Assembly: GCF_003626645.1 (NCBI RefSeq)
Contig: NZ_RBAM01000008.1
Coordinates: forward strand, 62,001 to 126,000
Source of the DNA: Streptomyces klenkii
GTDB lineage: Bacteria > Actinomycetota > Actinomycetes > Streptomycetales > Streptomycetaceae
Reading direction: 5' to 3'
Length of the DNA stretch: 64,000 nt
Position numbers and translations under genes: made by a program. Under the pieces are notes generated by a model that saw only the letters and a list, made by a program, of their open reading frames with translations, had not been told where the DNA came from and searched no databases. Shown in pieces: positions 15,298-23,536 of the stretch. Position 1 is the first letter of the stretch; each line of letters opens with the position of its first letter.

Positions 15298-16055
15298 TGA
15301 GCACCGCGACTCTCGACAAGGTCGAGGCCGAATCCGCGGCCTCGCCCTACATCACGGTCACCTTCCGTATCCGCCGGTTCAACCCGGAGATCTCGGACGA
15401 GGCCCACTGGCAGGACTTCGAGGTCGAGATCGACCCGAAGGAGCGCGTCCTCGACGCCCTGCACAAGATCAAGTGGGATGTCGACGGCACGCTGACGTTC
15501 CGCCGCTCCTGCGCGCACGGCATCTGCGGCTCCGACGCCATGCGGATCAACGGCAAGAACCGCCTCGCGTGCAAGACCCTGATCAAGGACATCAACCCCG
15601 CCAAGCCGATCACGGTCGAGCCCATCAAGGGCCTCACGGTCCTGAAGGACCTCGTGGTCGACATGGAGCCGTTCTTCCAGGCCTACCGCGACGTGATGCC
15701 CTTCCTGATCACCAAGGGCAACGAGCCGACGCGCGAGCGCCGGCAGTCCGCCGAGGACCGCGAGCGCTTCGACGACACCACCAAGTGCATCCTGTGCGCC
15801 GCGTGCACGTCCTCGTGCCCGGTGTTCTGGAACGACGGCCAGTACTTCGGCCCGGCGGCGATCGTCAACGCCCACCGCTTCATCTTCGACTCGCGCGACG
15901 AGGCCGGCGAGCAGCGGCTGGAGATCCTCAACGACAAGGACGGCGTGTGGCGCTGCCGCACGACGTTCAACTGCACGGACGCCTGCCCGCGTGGCATCGA
16001 GGTCACGAAGGCGATCCAGGAGGTCAAGCGAGCGCTGATCACGCGCCGCTTCTGA
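15297..16055 (+). CDS. sdhB: Succinate dehydrogenase iron-sulfur subunit
   Basis: The electron-transfer subunit of complex II, 252 residues. The [2Fe-2S] ligands are SCAHGICGSDAM with the final cysteine in RLACKT; the third position is Asp, as in E. coli SdhB. The [4Fe-4S] motif is CILCAACTSSCP, and the [3Fe-4S] cluster uses CRTTFNCTDACPRGI. The start overlaps the end of sdhA. It is the last gene of the operon, followed 25 bp later by a strong hairpin. The order C-D-A-B and spacing are as in other streptomycetes. Confidence 0.96.
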   Translation: MSTATLDKVEAESAASPYITVTFRIRRFNPEISDEAHWQDFEVEIDPKERVLDALHKIKWDVDGTLTFRRSCAHGICGSDAMRINGKNRLACKTLIKDINPAKPITVEPIKGLTVLKDLVVDMEPFFQAYRDVMPFLITKGNEPTRERRQSAEDRERFDDTTKCILCAACTSSCPVFWNDGQYFGPAAIVNAHRFIFDSRDEAGEQRLEILNDKDGVWRCRTTFNCTDACPRGIEVTKAIQEVKRALITRRF

Positions 16056-16080
16056 CCCCCGGTCCGGTTCGCATGACGTG

Positions 16081-16113
16081 GGCCCTGTCTTCCCCTTGGG
16101 GGAAGACAGGGCC
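16081..16113 (+). terminator. Strong hairpin terminator after sdhB
   Basis: A 15-bp perfect stem (GGCCCTGTCTTCCCC paired with GGGGAAGACAGGGCC) around a 3-base loop, 25 bp after the sdhB stop. It lacks a U-tract, as is usual in Streptomyces. It also faces the end of the leftward DMT transporter gene, so it may work both ways. Confidence 0.85.
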
Positions 16114-16164
16114 TTCGCCGTGCCCGGCGTGCGGAGCGCGCTCGCGCCTTGGCGGGTCCCGGCC

Positions 16165-17016
16165 TCATGCCTCGGCCGTAACGCCCTCGCCGCCCTCCCC
16201 GAAGCGGGCCAGGGCCAGCGCGCCGGCGACCGCGAGGGCGAAGCCCGCGGCGGCGAGGGGGAGCAGGCCCGGGCGGGTGCGGTCGCCCAGCCAGACGATG
16301 CCGACGACGGCCGGGCCGAGGGTCTCGCCGATGACCATGCCGGCCGTGGCGGCCGTCACCGAGCCGCGCTGCAAGGCCGACGTCAGCAGCAGGAAGGCCG
16401 CGCCGCCGCCGAGCAGCAGGGCGTACGCGGCCGGGTTGCGGAGCAGAGCGCCGAGGGAGAGGTCGTCGATCAGCCGGACGGCGACCTCCACCACGCCGAA
16501 GCCGAGGCCCGCGCCCAGCCCGAGCGCGGCCGCCCGGGCCCGGCCCGGCAGCCGCCCGGCCGCCCCGCCCAGGGCCAGGACGCCGGCCGCCACGGCCAGC
16601 GTGCCGGTGCGCAGGGCCGCGGAGCCCGTGCCGCCGCCCTCCGCGCCCGAGGCCAGCCCCAGCATCGCCAGGCCCCCGCACACCACGGCCACCGCGCCCC
16701 ACTCGATGCCGCTGAGCCTCACCCGCAGCACCCGCGAGGCCACGACCGCCGTCACCGCGAGGCTCGCGGCGAGGGCCGCGCCCACGGCGTAGATGGGCAG
16801 GGAGCGCAGCGCGACGAGCTCCAGCAGGAAGCCCGCGGCGTCCAGGGCGAGCCCCGCCAGATAGCGCCACTGCCGCAGCACCCGCAGCAGCAGGACGGGG
16901 TCCACGCCCGAGCCGCTGCCGGGCGCGGACGCCCGGGCGGCGACGGCCTGAAGGACGGACGCGGTGCCGAAACACACCGCCGAACCCAGCGCGCACAGCA
17001 TCCCGAGAAGCACCAT
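16165..17016 (-). CDS. DMT-family (EamA-like) membrane transporter
   Basis: A 283-residue integral membrane protein with about nine or ten hydrophobic helices. The N-terminal half includes LLGMLCALGSAVCFGTASVLQAVAA and LRSLPIYAVGAALAASLAVT. The second half includes LQRGSVTAATAGMVIGETLGPAVVGIVWLGD, the drug/metabolite transporter pattern with an acidic residue after the penultimate helix. I start at ATG 17016 (MVLLGMLCALGS) because the longer frame adds a charged, proline-rich leader unusual for these proteins. The substrate is unknown. It is convergent with sdhB and probably monocistronic. Confidence 0.75.
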   Translation of the reverse strand: MVLLGMLCALGSAVCFGTASVLQAVAARASAPGSGSGVDPVLLLRVLRQWRYLAGLALDAAGFLLELVALRSLPIYAVGAALAASLAVTAVVASRVLRVRLSGIEWGAVAVVCGGLAMLGLASGAEGGGTGSAALRTGTLAVAAGVLALGGAAGRLPGRARAAALGLGAGLGFGVVEVAVRLIDDLSLGALLRNPAAYALLLGGGAAFLLLTSALQRGSVTAATAGMVIGETLGPAVVGIVWLGDRTRPGLLPLAAAGFALAVAGALALARFGEGGEGVTAEA

Positions 17017-17132
17017 CCGACTGTAGGCCGCCCGGGGCCGCGCGGGGGCCTCCCCGCCGTCGGGCGGCCGGATGCGCCCTTTAGGGTGAGGGGCCTGCAC
17101 GACATGAGCAGTACATGACGGGGGTCATCTGC

Positions 17133-17531
17133 ATGGCAGAAACAACGGCAGAAGTAACGCCAGAAATAGAAGACATATCGGGAACGCCCCGGAAGGCCCG
17201 CAAGACGCGGCGCCGGCTGCGCTCCTCCACGGTCGTCCTCGGCAGCATGGGCGCGCTCGCCGCCGCCCTCACCTCCTGCGGCTCCGAGCCGGACAAGCGC
17301 TGCGTCGACCCGTACAGCTACGACGCGGGCCGCGGCGGCTACCGCCTCCTCGACCCCAAGGCCTGCTCGAACAAGAGCGGCGGCGGCTCGTCCACCAGTA
17401 CCTCCTCCGGCCGCTGGTACTACGGCTCCAACCGCTCCGACGGCTTCGCCAAGAGCGGCACGTTCAGCAAGAGCCAGGCCGTCGACCGCGGCGGCTTCGG
17501 CTGCTCGAACTCCGGCTCCGGCGGCGGCTGA
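17133..17531 (+). CDS. Putative lipoprotein with C-terminal RGGFG motif (YgiB-like partner)
   Basis: A 132-residue protein starting MAETTAEVTPE. A basic stretch (KARKTRRRLRSS) precedes a hydrophobic run and ALTSCGSEPDK, a plausible though late lipobox. The mature part is Ser/Gly/Lys-rich (GGGSSTSTSSGRWYYG) and ends SKSQAVDRGGFGCSNSG. The xRGGFG ending also occurs in E. coli YgiB (DUF1190), whose gene precedes ygiC just as this one precedes a glutathionylspermidine-synthase-like gene by 4 bp. That pairing suggests the two gene families are counterparts. The start was chosen over 17115 because of the leader pattern. Function unknown; the envelope location is inferred. Confidence 0.7.
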   Translation: MAETTAEVTPEIEDISGTPRKARKTRRRLRSSTVVLGSMGALAAALTSCGSEPDKRCVDPYSYDAGRGGYRLLDPKACSNKSGGGSSTSTSSGRWYYGSNRSDGFAKSGTFSKSQAVDRGGFGCSNSGSGGG

Positions 17532-17535
17532 CCGC

Positions 17536-18723
17536 ATGCGCCGCCACCGCACCGAGCCCCGCCCCGGCTGGCAGGCCACCGTCGAGGAGCAGGGGGTCAT
17601 CTACCCCCTGACCCGCCTCCCCGACGGCTCCCTGCGCCCGTACTGGGACGAGAGCGCGTACTACTCCTTCACGCTCCCCGAGGTCGAGGCCCTGGAGGAG
17701 ACCGTCGCCGAGCTGCACGAGATGTGCCTGGAGGCCGCCGCGCACATCGTGGCGCGCGACCGCTTCGCCGAGCTCGGCCTCACCGACCCGCGGCTGACCG
17801 CCCTGATCTCCGAGTCCTGGCACCGCCGCGGCGAACTGCCCTCCCTCTACGGCCGCTTCGACCTGTGCTACGACGGCGGCGGCCCGGCCAAGCTGCTGGA
17901 GTACAACGCCGACACGCCCACCTCCCTGGTGGAGGCGGCGAGCGCCCAGTGGTTCTGGATGGAGGACCGCTTCCCCGGCCTCGACCAGTGGAACTCGCTC
18001 CACGAGCGCCTCGTCGACGCCTGGCGGCGCCAGGCCCCGCTGCTGCCGCCCGGCGCGCCGCTGCACTTCGCGCACTCCTCCGCCGACGAGCTCGGCGAGG
18101 ACCTGATGACGGTCGCCTACCTGCGCGAGACCGCCGAGCAGGCCGGCCTCGCGACCCGCGCCATCTCCATGGAGAACATCGGCTGGGACGCCCTCTCGGG
18201 CCGCTTCGTCGACGAGCGGTACTCCTTCGTCCGCTCCTGCTTCAAGCTCTACCCGTGGGAATGGCTGACGGACGACCGCTTCGGCCCGCACGCGCTGGAC
18301 ACGCTCGACAACGGCGGCGGTACGGGGTCCACGCTGTGGATCGAGCCGGCGTGGAAGATGCTGCTGTCCAACAAGGCGCTCCTGGCGATCCTGTGGGAGC
18401 TCCACCCCGGCCACCCCAACCTGCTCCCCGCCCACACCGACGGCCCCCGCGAGCTGGCGCGCACCGGCGGCTACGCGGCGAAGCCGCTGCTGGGCCGGGA
18501 GGGCGCGGGCATCACCCTGCACGAGCCGGGGGCGGCCCCCGTCCTGCGCGACGAGCCGTGCTGCTACCAGCAGTTGTGCCCCCTCCCGGACTTCGACGGC
18601 AATCGCACGGTCCTCGGCGCGTGGGTGGTCGACGGCGAGCCGGCGGGGCTGGGCATCCGGGAGTCGTCGGGCCTGATCACGGACGAGTACGCGCGCTTCG
18701 TCCCCCACGTGATCAACGGCTGA
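17536..18723 (+). CDS. Glutathionylspermidine synthase-like ATP-grasp ligase (YgiC-like)
   Basis: A 395-residue ATP-grasp protein of the glutathionylspermidine synthetase C-terminal family, like E. coli YgiC/YjfC. Diagnostic segments are YYSFTLPEVEALEE, GRFDLCYDGGGPAKLLEYNADTPTSL, WNSLHERLV, FKLYPWEW, WIEPAWKMLLSNKALL and KPLLGREGAGI. It should ligate an amine to a carboxylate with ATP. It lacks an amidase domain, and Streptomyces make mycothiol rather than glutathione, so the real substrate is not the one in the family name. Peptide or cell-envelope targets are possible given the upstream lipoprotein. The start, 4 bp after that gene's stop, implies translational coupling. Confidence 0.82.
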   Translation: MRRHRTEPRPGWQATVEEQGVIYPLTRLPDGSLRPYWDESAYYSFTLPEVEALEETVAELHEMCLEAAAHIVARDRFAELGLTDPRLTALISESWHRRGELPSLYGRFDLCYDGGGPAKLLEYNADTPTSLVEAASAQWFWMEDRFPGLDQWNSLHERLVDAWRRQAPLLPPGAPLHFAHSSADELGEDLMTVAYLRETAEQAGLATRAISMENIGWDALSGRFVDERYSFVRSCFKLYPWEWLTDDRFGPHALDTLDNGGGTGSTLWIEPAWKMLLSNKALLAILWELHPGHPNLLPAHTDGPRELARTGGYAAKPLLGREGAGITLHEPGAAPVLRDEPCCYQQLCPLPDFDGNRTVLGAWVVDGEPAGLGIRESSGLITDEYARFVPHVING

Positions 18724-18757
18724 GCCGTGCGCGCCCGGGCTGTCGGCGACCGGGCCG

Positions 18758-19330
18758 TCAGCGGAGCCCGGGCGCGGAGAGGTGCAGCACCTCGTACCGC
18801 TCGGTGACGTCCTCACCGGGCGGTACGGCCTCCGCCCACAGCACGAAGCGCAGCAGCTGCCAGTGGTGCGGGTCGACGGCGAGGGCGGCCGTGTGCACGC
18901 CGTCGCGCGCGGCGAGTTCGCGCAGCGCCGCGGTCTCCGCCGCGACCGCCTCGGCCAGGCCCTCGGCGGGCAGCGGCGTCAGGCGCCGGGACGCCGCCCG
19001 CGGCGCCGCGCCCGTCCCGCGCGCGGGCCCGTCCTCGCGGGCGATCCCGGTCCAGTGCCGCACGACGGGCCGCCCGAAGTCCCGGACGATCCCCTCGAAC
19101 CCGCCCCCGCCGACGAGGAAGTGACTCATCGCGGCGGTGTCGTCCCACACGTAGAACGGCGCGTACTGGTTGACGGGCGAGCCGTCCACGCCCTTCTCGC
19201 GGATCACATACGCCTTGAAGGCCATACCGGCACGGTCGTCGAGGACGTGGCCGCGGGTGGCGACCCGCTCGCGGATGACCCCCATGTCGTAGTCGGCGGG
19301 TAGGGTGATCTCGTACTGCTTGGCGTACAC
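18758..19330 (-). CDS. DUF4865 family protein
   Basis: A 190-residue soluble protein starting MYAKQYEITLPADYDMGVIRERV, with FKAYVIREKG, NQYAPFYVWDD and GRPVVRHWTG. I associate this pattern with DUF4865, a probable ferredoxin-like dimeric alpha/beta-barrel fold of unknown function. It is the last gene of a three-gene unit (tetR, cupin, this gene), 37 bp after the cupin gene. It should be controlled by the TetR operator upstream of tetR. No catalytic residues can be named. A quinone or small-aromatic stress role is a guess from the neighbours only. Confidence 0.7.
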   Translation of the reverse strand: MYAKQYEITLPADYDMGVIRERVATRGHVLDDRAGMAFKAYVIREKGVDGSPVNQYAPFYVWDDTAAMSHFLVGGGGFEGIVRDFGRPVVRHWTGIAREDGPARGTGAAPRAASRRLTPLPAEGLAEAVAAETAALRELAARDGVHTAALAVDPHHWQLLRFVLWAEAVPPGEDVTERYEVLHLSAPGLR

Positions 19331-19367
19331 GGGGCGTTGCGCCTTTCGCTGGTCGGAAAAACGGCTG

Positions 19368-19748
19368 TCAGAGGACGACGGGCTCGCCGCGCTCGGCTTC
19401 GGCGCCGTCCTCAGCGGCCGTCAGGACGGCCAGGTGGGTCATCGAAGTGGTGGGCCCGGCGCCGTGCCAGTGCCACTCGCCGGGTGCGATGACGACCCGG
19501 TCGCCGGCCCGCACGACCTCGACCGGTCCGCCCCGGCGCTGCATCAGCCCGGTGCCTTCGGTGATGTGGAGGACCTGGCCCTCGGGGTGGCGGTGCCAGT
19601 GGGTGCGGCTGCCGGGCTCGAAACGGACGTCGTCGATGCGCAGTCGCGAGGTGTCCCCCGCGGCGGCGATCGGCGTGACGTGGACGGTCCCGGTGACCCA
19701 CTCGGGAGCGGCGGTGTAGGCGGCGGGCGGGTCGCGGTGGATCAGCAT
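19368..19748 (-). CDS. Cupin-domain protein
   Basis: A 126-residue single-domain cupin. Motif 1 reads THWHRHPEGQVLHITEG (two histidines and a glutamate as metal ligands) and motif 2 reads APGEWHWHGA. The single barrel with both motifs resembles small quercetinase-like or carboxymuconolactone-associated cupins that act as metal-dependent dioxygenases, decarboxylases or isomerases. It lies 25 bp after tetR and 37 bp before the DUF4865 gene, on the same strand. No signal peptide. Substrate unknown. Confidence 0.85.
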   Translation of the reverse strand: MLIHRDPPAAYTAAPEWVTGTVHVTPIAAAGDTSRLRIDDVRFEPGSRTHWHRHPEGQVLHITEGTGLMQRRGGPVEVVRAGDRVVIAPGEWHWHGAGPTTSMTHLAVLTAAEDGAEAERGEPVVL

Positions 19749-19773
19749 GGGTGCGCTCCAGGAGGGTGACGGA

Positions 19774-20337
19774 TCAGGCGGACTGCGCGGTGAGGAGTCC
19801 GAGCACCCCGTCGACGGCCTGTTCGAACGGTGCCGTCGAGTCGGCCGCGCGGGCCAGGACGTAGCCGCCCTGGAGGACGGCGACGACGGTCGCGGCCGTG
19901 GCCGCCGGGTCGAGGGCGGCGGCCAGTTCGCCGCGGGCGACGCCCTCCGCGAGCACCTCGGTCAGCCGCCCCCGCAGCCATACGAACGTCTCGTCCACGG
20001 GCGCCCGCAGCGCGGGATCGGCCATGACGTCGGGGTCCTGGGTCAGCCGCCCGACGGGGCACCCCTTGAGGACGTCCCGCTCGCGCCGCAGGTAGGCCGT
20101 GATCCGCTCCACGGCCGTGCCCGGCCCGCCGAACTGCTGCTCCGCCTTGGCCCGCATCTCCTCGGCGGTCCGCCGGATGGCCGTCAGCGCGAGGTCCGGC
20201 TTCCCGCTGAAGTGGTGGTACATGCTGCCCTGGCCGGCCCCGGCCCGCTGCTGGATGGCCTTGGGGCTGGTGCCGACGTAGCCGCGCTCCCACAGGAGTT
20301 CACGCGTGCTCTCGATGAGGCGTTCCGGGGTACTCAT
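19774..20337 (-). CDS. TetR-family repressor
   Basis: A 187-residue regulator. The N-terminal helix-turn-helix reads RELLWERGYVGTSPKAIQQRAGAGQGSMYHHFSGKPDLA, the TetR signature. The C-terminal ligand domain contains GCPVGRLTQD and VDETFVWLRGRL, the type found in LmrA/YxaF-like members. The start at 20337 (MSTPERLIEST) is preferred over the ATG at 20352, because a palindromic operator (20347-20364) lies just outside it. The regulator, cupin and DUF4865 genes form one leftward unit, so autorepression relieved by a small ligand is the expected mode. Confidence 0.88.
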   Translation of the reverse strand: MSTPERLIESTRELLWERGYVGTSPKAIQQRAGAGQGSMYHHFSGKPDLALTAIRRTAEEMRAKAEQQFGGPGTAVERITAYLRRERDVLKGCPVGRLTQDPDVMADPALRAPVDETFVWLRGRLTEVLAEGVARGELAAALDPAATAATVVAVLQGGYVLARAADSTAPFEQAVDGVLGLLTAQSA

Positions 20338-20346
20338 AAGATGAGT

Positions 20347-20364
20347 GTACATACTAGTAGGTAC
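20347..20364. promoter_or_regulatory. TetR-type palindromic operator
   Basis: GTACATACTAGTAGGTAC is an 18-bp palindrome with one mismatched pair and a perfect ACTAGT centre. It lies 10 bp before the tetR start. Its position and symmetry fit an autoregulatory site. Confidence 0.65.
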
Positions 20365-20385
20365 AGAAGATCAACTCCGGATGTG

Positions 20386-20426
20386 AAGGGAGGGCTCGGC
20401 GTGCACTGCACGCCGAGCCCTCCCTT
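20386..20426. terminator. Bidirectional hairpin terminator
   Basis: A 20-bp perfect inverted repeat (AAGGGAGGGCTCGGCGTGCA and its complement) with a one-base centre. It lies between the tetR promoter side and the rocD 3' end (20443) and would end rocD transcription. Confidence 0.85.
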
Positions 20427-20442
20427 CCTCCGCACCACTCCG

Positions 20443-21648
20443 TCAGGAGCCCAGCACCGCCCGCAGCTGGTCCAGCCCCCAGTCCAGGTCCTCCTTGCTG
20501 ATGACCAGCGGCGGAGCGATCCGGATCGTCGAGCCGTGCGTGTCCTTGACCAGGACGCGGCGTTCCATCAGGCGCTCCGAGATCTGCCGGCCCGTGCCGT
20601 GGGACGGGGTGATGTCGACGCCCGCCCACAGGCCGCGCCCGCGCACCGCCTCGACCGCGCCGGTGCCCACCAGCAGGTTCAGCTCCTGGTGGAGGTGCTC
20701 GCCCAGCTCCGTGGCGCGCTGCTGGAACTCGCCGGACTTCAGCATCGCCACGACCTCCAGCGCCACCGCGCAGGCCAGCGGGTTCCCGCCGAACGTCGAG
20801 CCGTGCTCGCCCGGCCGGTACACGCCGAGGACGTCGCGGTCCGCCACCACGGCCGACACCGGCACCACGCCGCCGCCCAGCGCCTTGCCCAGCACGTACA
20901 TGTCGGGGACGACGTCCTCGTGGTCGCACGCGAACGTTCTGCCCGTGCGGCCGAGCCCGGACTGGATCTCGTCCGCGATGAAGAGCACCCCGCGCTCGGC
21001 GGTCAGCCGCCGCACGCCCGGCAGATAGCCGGCCGGCGGCACGAGCACCCCCGCCTCGCCCTGGATCGGCTCCAGCAGCACGGCGACCGTGTCGTCGTCC
21101 AGGGCCGCCTCCAGCGCGGCCAGATCGCCGTACGGGACGATCTCGAAGCCCGGCGTGTACGGCCCGAAGTCCGCCCGCGCCTCCTCGTCCGTCGAGAAGC
21201 TGACGATCGTGGTGGTGCGGCCGTGGAAGTTGCCGGCGGCCACCACGATCTTCGCCCGCCCGTCCGGCACGCCCTTGACCCGGTAACCCCACTTGCGGGC
21301 GGTCTTCACGGCCGTCTCGACCGCCTCCGCACCCGTGTTCATGGGCAGCACCATCTCCTTGCCGCACAGCGCGGCCAGCTCGGTGCAGAACTCGGCGAAG
21401 CGGTCGTGGTGGAAGGCGCGCGAGGTCAGCGTCACCCGATCGAGCTGCGCCTTCGCGGCGTTGATCAGCCGCCGGTTGCCGTGCCCGAAGTTGAGCGCCG
21501 AGTACCCGGCGAGCATGTCGAGATAGCGCCGCCCCTCGACGTCCGTCATCCAGGCGCCCTCCGCGTACGCCACGACGACCGGCAACGGGTGGTAGTTGTG
21601 CGCGCTATGGGCCTCGGCGGCGGCGATGCTGCGTTCCGTGGATGTCAC
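20443..21648 (-). CDS. rocD: Ornithine--oxo-acid aminotransferase
   Basis: A class III PLP-dependent aminotransferase of 401 residues converting ornithine and 2-oxoglutarate to glutamate semialdehyde and glutamate. Typical RocD text: HNYHPLPVVVAYAEGAWMTDVEG, MLAGYSALNFGHGNRRL, MNTGAEAVETAVKTARKWGY, IQGEAGVLVPP, FIADEIQSGLGRTG and the PLP lysine in YVLGKALGGG, then GEHGSTFGGNPLA. GTG 21648 is chosen because GGAG lies 8 bp before it and the protein begins VTSTERSIAAAEAHSAHNYHP; the longer frame would overlap the trpS start region. It is divergent from trpS with a 124-bp shared upstream region. Confidence 0.92.
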   Translation of the reverse strand: MTSTERSIAAAEAHSAHNYHPLPVVVAYAEGAWMTDVEGRRYLDMLAGYSALNFGHGNRRLINAAKAQLDRVTLTSRAFHHDRFAEFCTELAALCGKEMVLPMNTGAEAVETAVKTARKWGYRVKGVPDGRAKIVVAAGNFHGRTTTIVSFSTDEEARADFGPYTPGFEIVPYGDLAALEAALDDDTVAVLLEPIQGEAGVLVPPAGYLPGVRRLTAERGVLFIADEIQSGLGRTGRTFACDHEDVVPDMYVLGKALGGGVVPVSAVVADRDVLGVYRPGEHGSTFGGNPLACAVALEVVAMLKSGEFQQRATELGEHLHQELNLLVGTGAVEAVRGRGLWAGVDITPSHGTGRQISERLMERRVLVKDTHGSTIRIAPPLVISKEDLDWGLDQLRAVLGS

Positions 21649-21772
21649 CGTGTGCTCCGTTCGTGTACGAGCATGCGTGTGCGGGCATTGCTGTGCCCCC
21701 TGTTCCACCTTTCTACTACTGACGGCCCCACCGTCGGACGGAGTCGGGCACCGCACCTGAGAGAATGTGCGC

Positions 21773-22786
21773 ATGGCCCTCGATCGACCGCGCGCACTCT
21801 CCGGCATCCAGCCCACCGCAGGCTCGTTCCACCTGGGGAACTACCTCGGTGCCGTCCGCCAGTACGTGGCTCTTCAGGAGACCCACGACGCCTTCTACAT
21901 GGTGGTCGACCTGCACGCGATCACCGTGCCGCAGGACCCGAAGGAGCTGCGGGCCAACACCCGCCTCGCCGCGGCCCAGCTGCTCGCCGCCGGCCTCGAC
22001 CCCGAGCGCTGCACCCTCTTCATCCAGAGCCACGTCCCCGAGCACGCCCAGCTCGCGTGGGTGATGAACTGCCTCACCGGCTTCGGCGAGGCCTCCCGGA
22101 TGACGCAGTTCAAGGACAAGTCCGCCAAGCAGGGCTCCGGGGCCACCACGGTCGGCCTGTTCACCTACCCGATCCTCCAGGTCGCCGACATCCTCCTCTA
22201 CCAGGCGAACGCCGTCCCGGTGGGCGAGGACCAGCGCCAGCACGTCGAGCTCACGCGCGACCTGGCCGAGCGCTTCAACGGCCGCTTCGGCGACACCTTC
22301 ACCCTTCCGGCCGCGCACATCGTCCGCGAGACCGCGAAGATCTACGACCTCCAGGACCCGTCGGCCAAGATGAGCAAGTCGGCGGCGAACCCCAAGGGCC
22401 TGATCAACCTCCTCGACGAGCCCAAGGTCTCCGCCAAGAAGATCAAGAGCGCCGTCACCGACACCGACACGGTGATCCGCTTCGACCCCGAGAACAAGCC
22501 CGGCGTCAGCAATCTGCTCACCATCTACGCCACGCTCACCGGCACGGGAATGGCCGAACTGGAGCAGAAGTACGAGGGCAAGGGCTACGGTGCGCTGAAG
22601 ACGGACCTCGCCGAGGTCATGGTGGAGTGGGTGACTCCGTTCCGCGCCCGCACGCAGGAGTACCTCGACGACCCGGAGACGCTGGACTCCGTCCTCGCCA
22701 AGGGCGCCGAGAAGGCCCGCGCGGTCGCGGCGGAGACGCTCGCCCAGGCGTACGACAAGGTGGGCTTCCTGCCCGCCAAGCACTGA
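21773..22786 (+). CDS. trpS: Tryptophanyl-tRNA synthetase
   Basis: A class I aminoacyl-tRNA synthetase of 337 residues, the normal bacterial length. The HIGH signature is FHLGN in PTAGSFHLGNYLGAV, and the KMSKS loop is SAKMSKSAANPKG. The Trp-specific segments MVVDLHAITV, YPILQVADILLYQ and VPVGEDQRQHVELTRDLAERFN are present. ATG 21773 (MALDRPRAL) is used rather than the ATG two codons earlier, a small uncertainty. Streptomyces often carry two trpS genes, one indolmycin-resistant and inducible; I cannot tell from this copy alone which type it is. No leader peptide or T-box-like structure was seen upstream. Confidence 0.93.
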   Translation: MALDRPRALSGIQPTAGSFHLGNYLGAVRQYVALQETHDAFYMVVDLHAITVPQDPKELRANTRLAAAQLLAAGLDPERCTLFIQSHVPEHAQLAWVMNCLTGFGEASRMTQFKDKSAKQGSGATTVGLFTYPILQVADILLYQANAVPVGEDQRQHVELTRDLAERFNGRFGDTFTLPAAHIVRETAKIYDLQDPSAKMSKSAANPKGLINLLDEPKVSAKKIKSAVTDTDTVIRFDPENKPGVSNLLTIYATLTGTGMAELEQKYEGKGYGALKTDLAEVMVEWVTPFRARTQEYLDDPETLDSVLAKGAEKARAVAAETLAQAYDKVGFLPAKH

Positions 22787-22898
22787 GGGCACTGAGGGCT
22801 CGGCCGGGGCACGGAGAGACCAGGAGCTCTGGCACGGGGTGCGGCACAGCCGTCACACTGGCCACGGGGACATACAGGCGCACAGGAGGGAGAACGCA

Positions 22899-23486
22899 AT
22901 GGGGACCGTGACGCTCGGCGTGTCGATCGCGGTCCCGGAGCCCTACGGCAGCTTCCTCCAGAAGCGCCGCGAGGGCTTCGGGGACCCGCACGCGCACGGC
23001 ATCCCCACGCACGTCACCCTCCTGCCGCCCACCGAGGCGGACGCGTCCTCGCTGCCCGCGATCGAGGATCACCTCGCCCGCGTCGCCGCCGAGTGCCGCC
23101 CCTTCCCCATGCGCCTCTCCGGCACCGGCACCTTCCGGCCGCTCTCCCCCGTCGTCTATGTGAACGTGGTCGAGGGCTCCGCCTCCTGCGCCTGGTTGCA
23201 GAAGCGCATCCGCGACGAGGCCGGGCCCGTCGCCCGCGAGCTCCAGTTCCCCTACCACCCGCACGTCACCGTCGCCCACGGCATCGCCGAGGAGGCCATG
23301 GACCGGGCCTACGAGGAGCTGGCCGGGTTCGAGGCCGCCTGGACGATCGACGCCTTCGCCCTCTACGAGCAGGGCCCGGACGGCGTGTGGCGGCTGGAGC
23401 GCGAGTATCCGTTCGGGGAGGGGGAGGGGACGGCGCCGGCCGTCCCCCACCAGACGGGCGTCCGACCGCCCGCCCCTTCCCGCTAG
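22899..23486 (+). CDS. 2'-5' RNA ligase / LigT-like phosphoesterase family protein
   Basis: A 195-residue protein of the 2H phosphoesterase superfamily. The two hallmark HxT motifs are present as THVTLLPP and HPHVTVAHG, about 90 residues apart. Members act on 2',3'-cyclic phosphates or 2'-5' RNA linkages; this one could serve RNA repair or tRNA-related processing, but the substrate is unknown. ATG 22899 is preceded by GGAGGG at 8 bp. It lies 112 bp after trpS on the same strand, and a 12-bp hairpin follows its stop. The C-terminus has a proline-rich tail of about 20 residues. Confidence 0.85.
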   Translation: MGTVTLGVSIAVPEPYGSFLQKRREGFGDPHAHGIPTHVTLLPPTEADASSLPAIEDHLARVAAECRPFPMRLSGTGTFRPLSPVVYVNVVEGSASCAWLQKRIRDEAGPVARELQFPYHPHVTVAHGIAEEAMDRAYEELAGFEAAWTIDAFALYEQGPDGVWRLEREYPFGEGEGTAPAVPHQTGVRPPAPSR

Positions 23487-23491
23487 CGCCG

Positions 23492-23521
23492 CCCTGACGT
23501 GGGCGTATCCCCACGTCAGGG
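23492..23521 (+). terminator. Hairpin between LigT-like and YihY genes
   Basis: CCCTGACGTGGG pairs perfectly with CCCACGTCAGGG across a 6-base loop. It lies 5 bp after one stop and 15 bp before the next ATG, so it may end the first transcript or mask the ribosome binding region of the second. Confidence 0.65.
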
Positions 23522-23536
23522 TGGTAGACGTACGCC

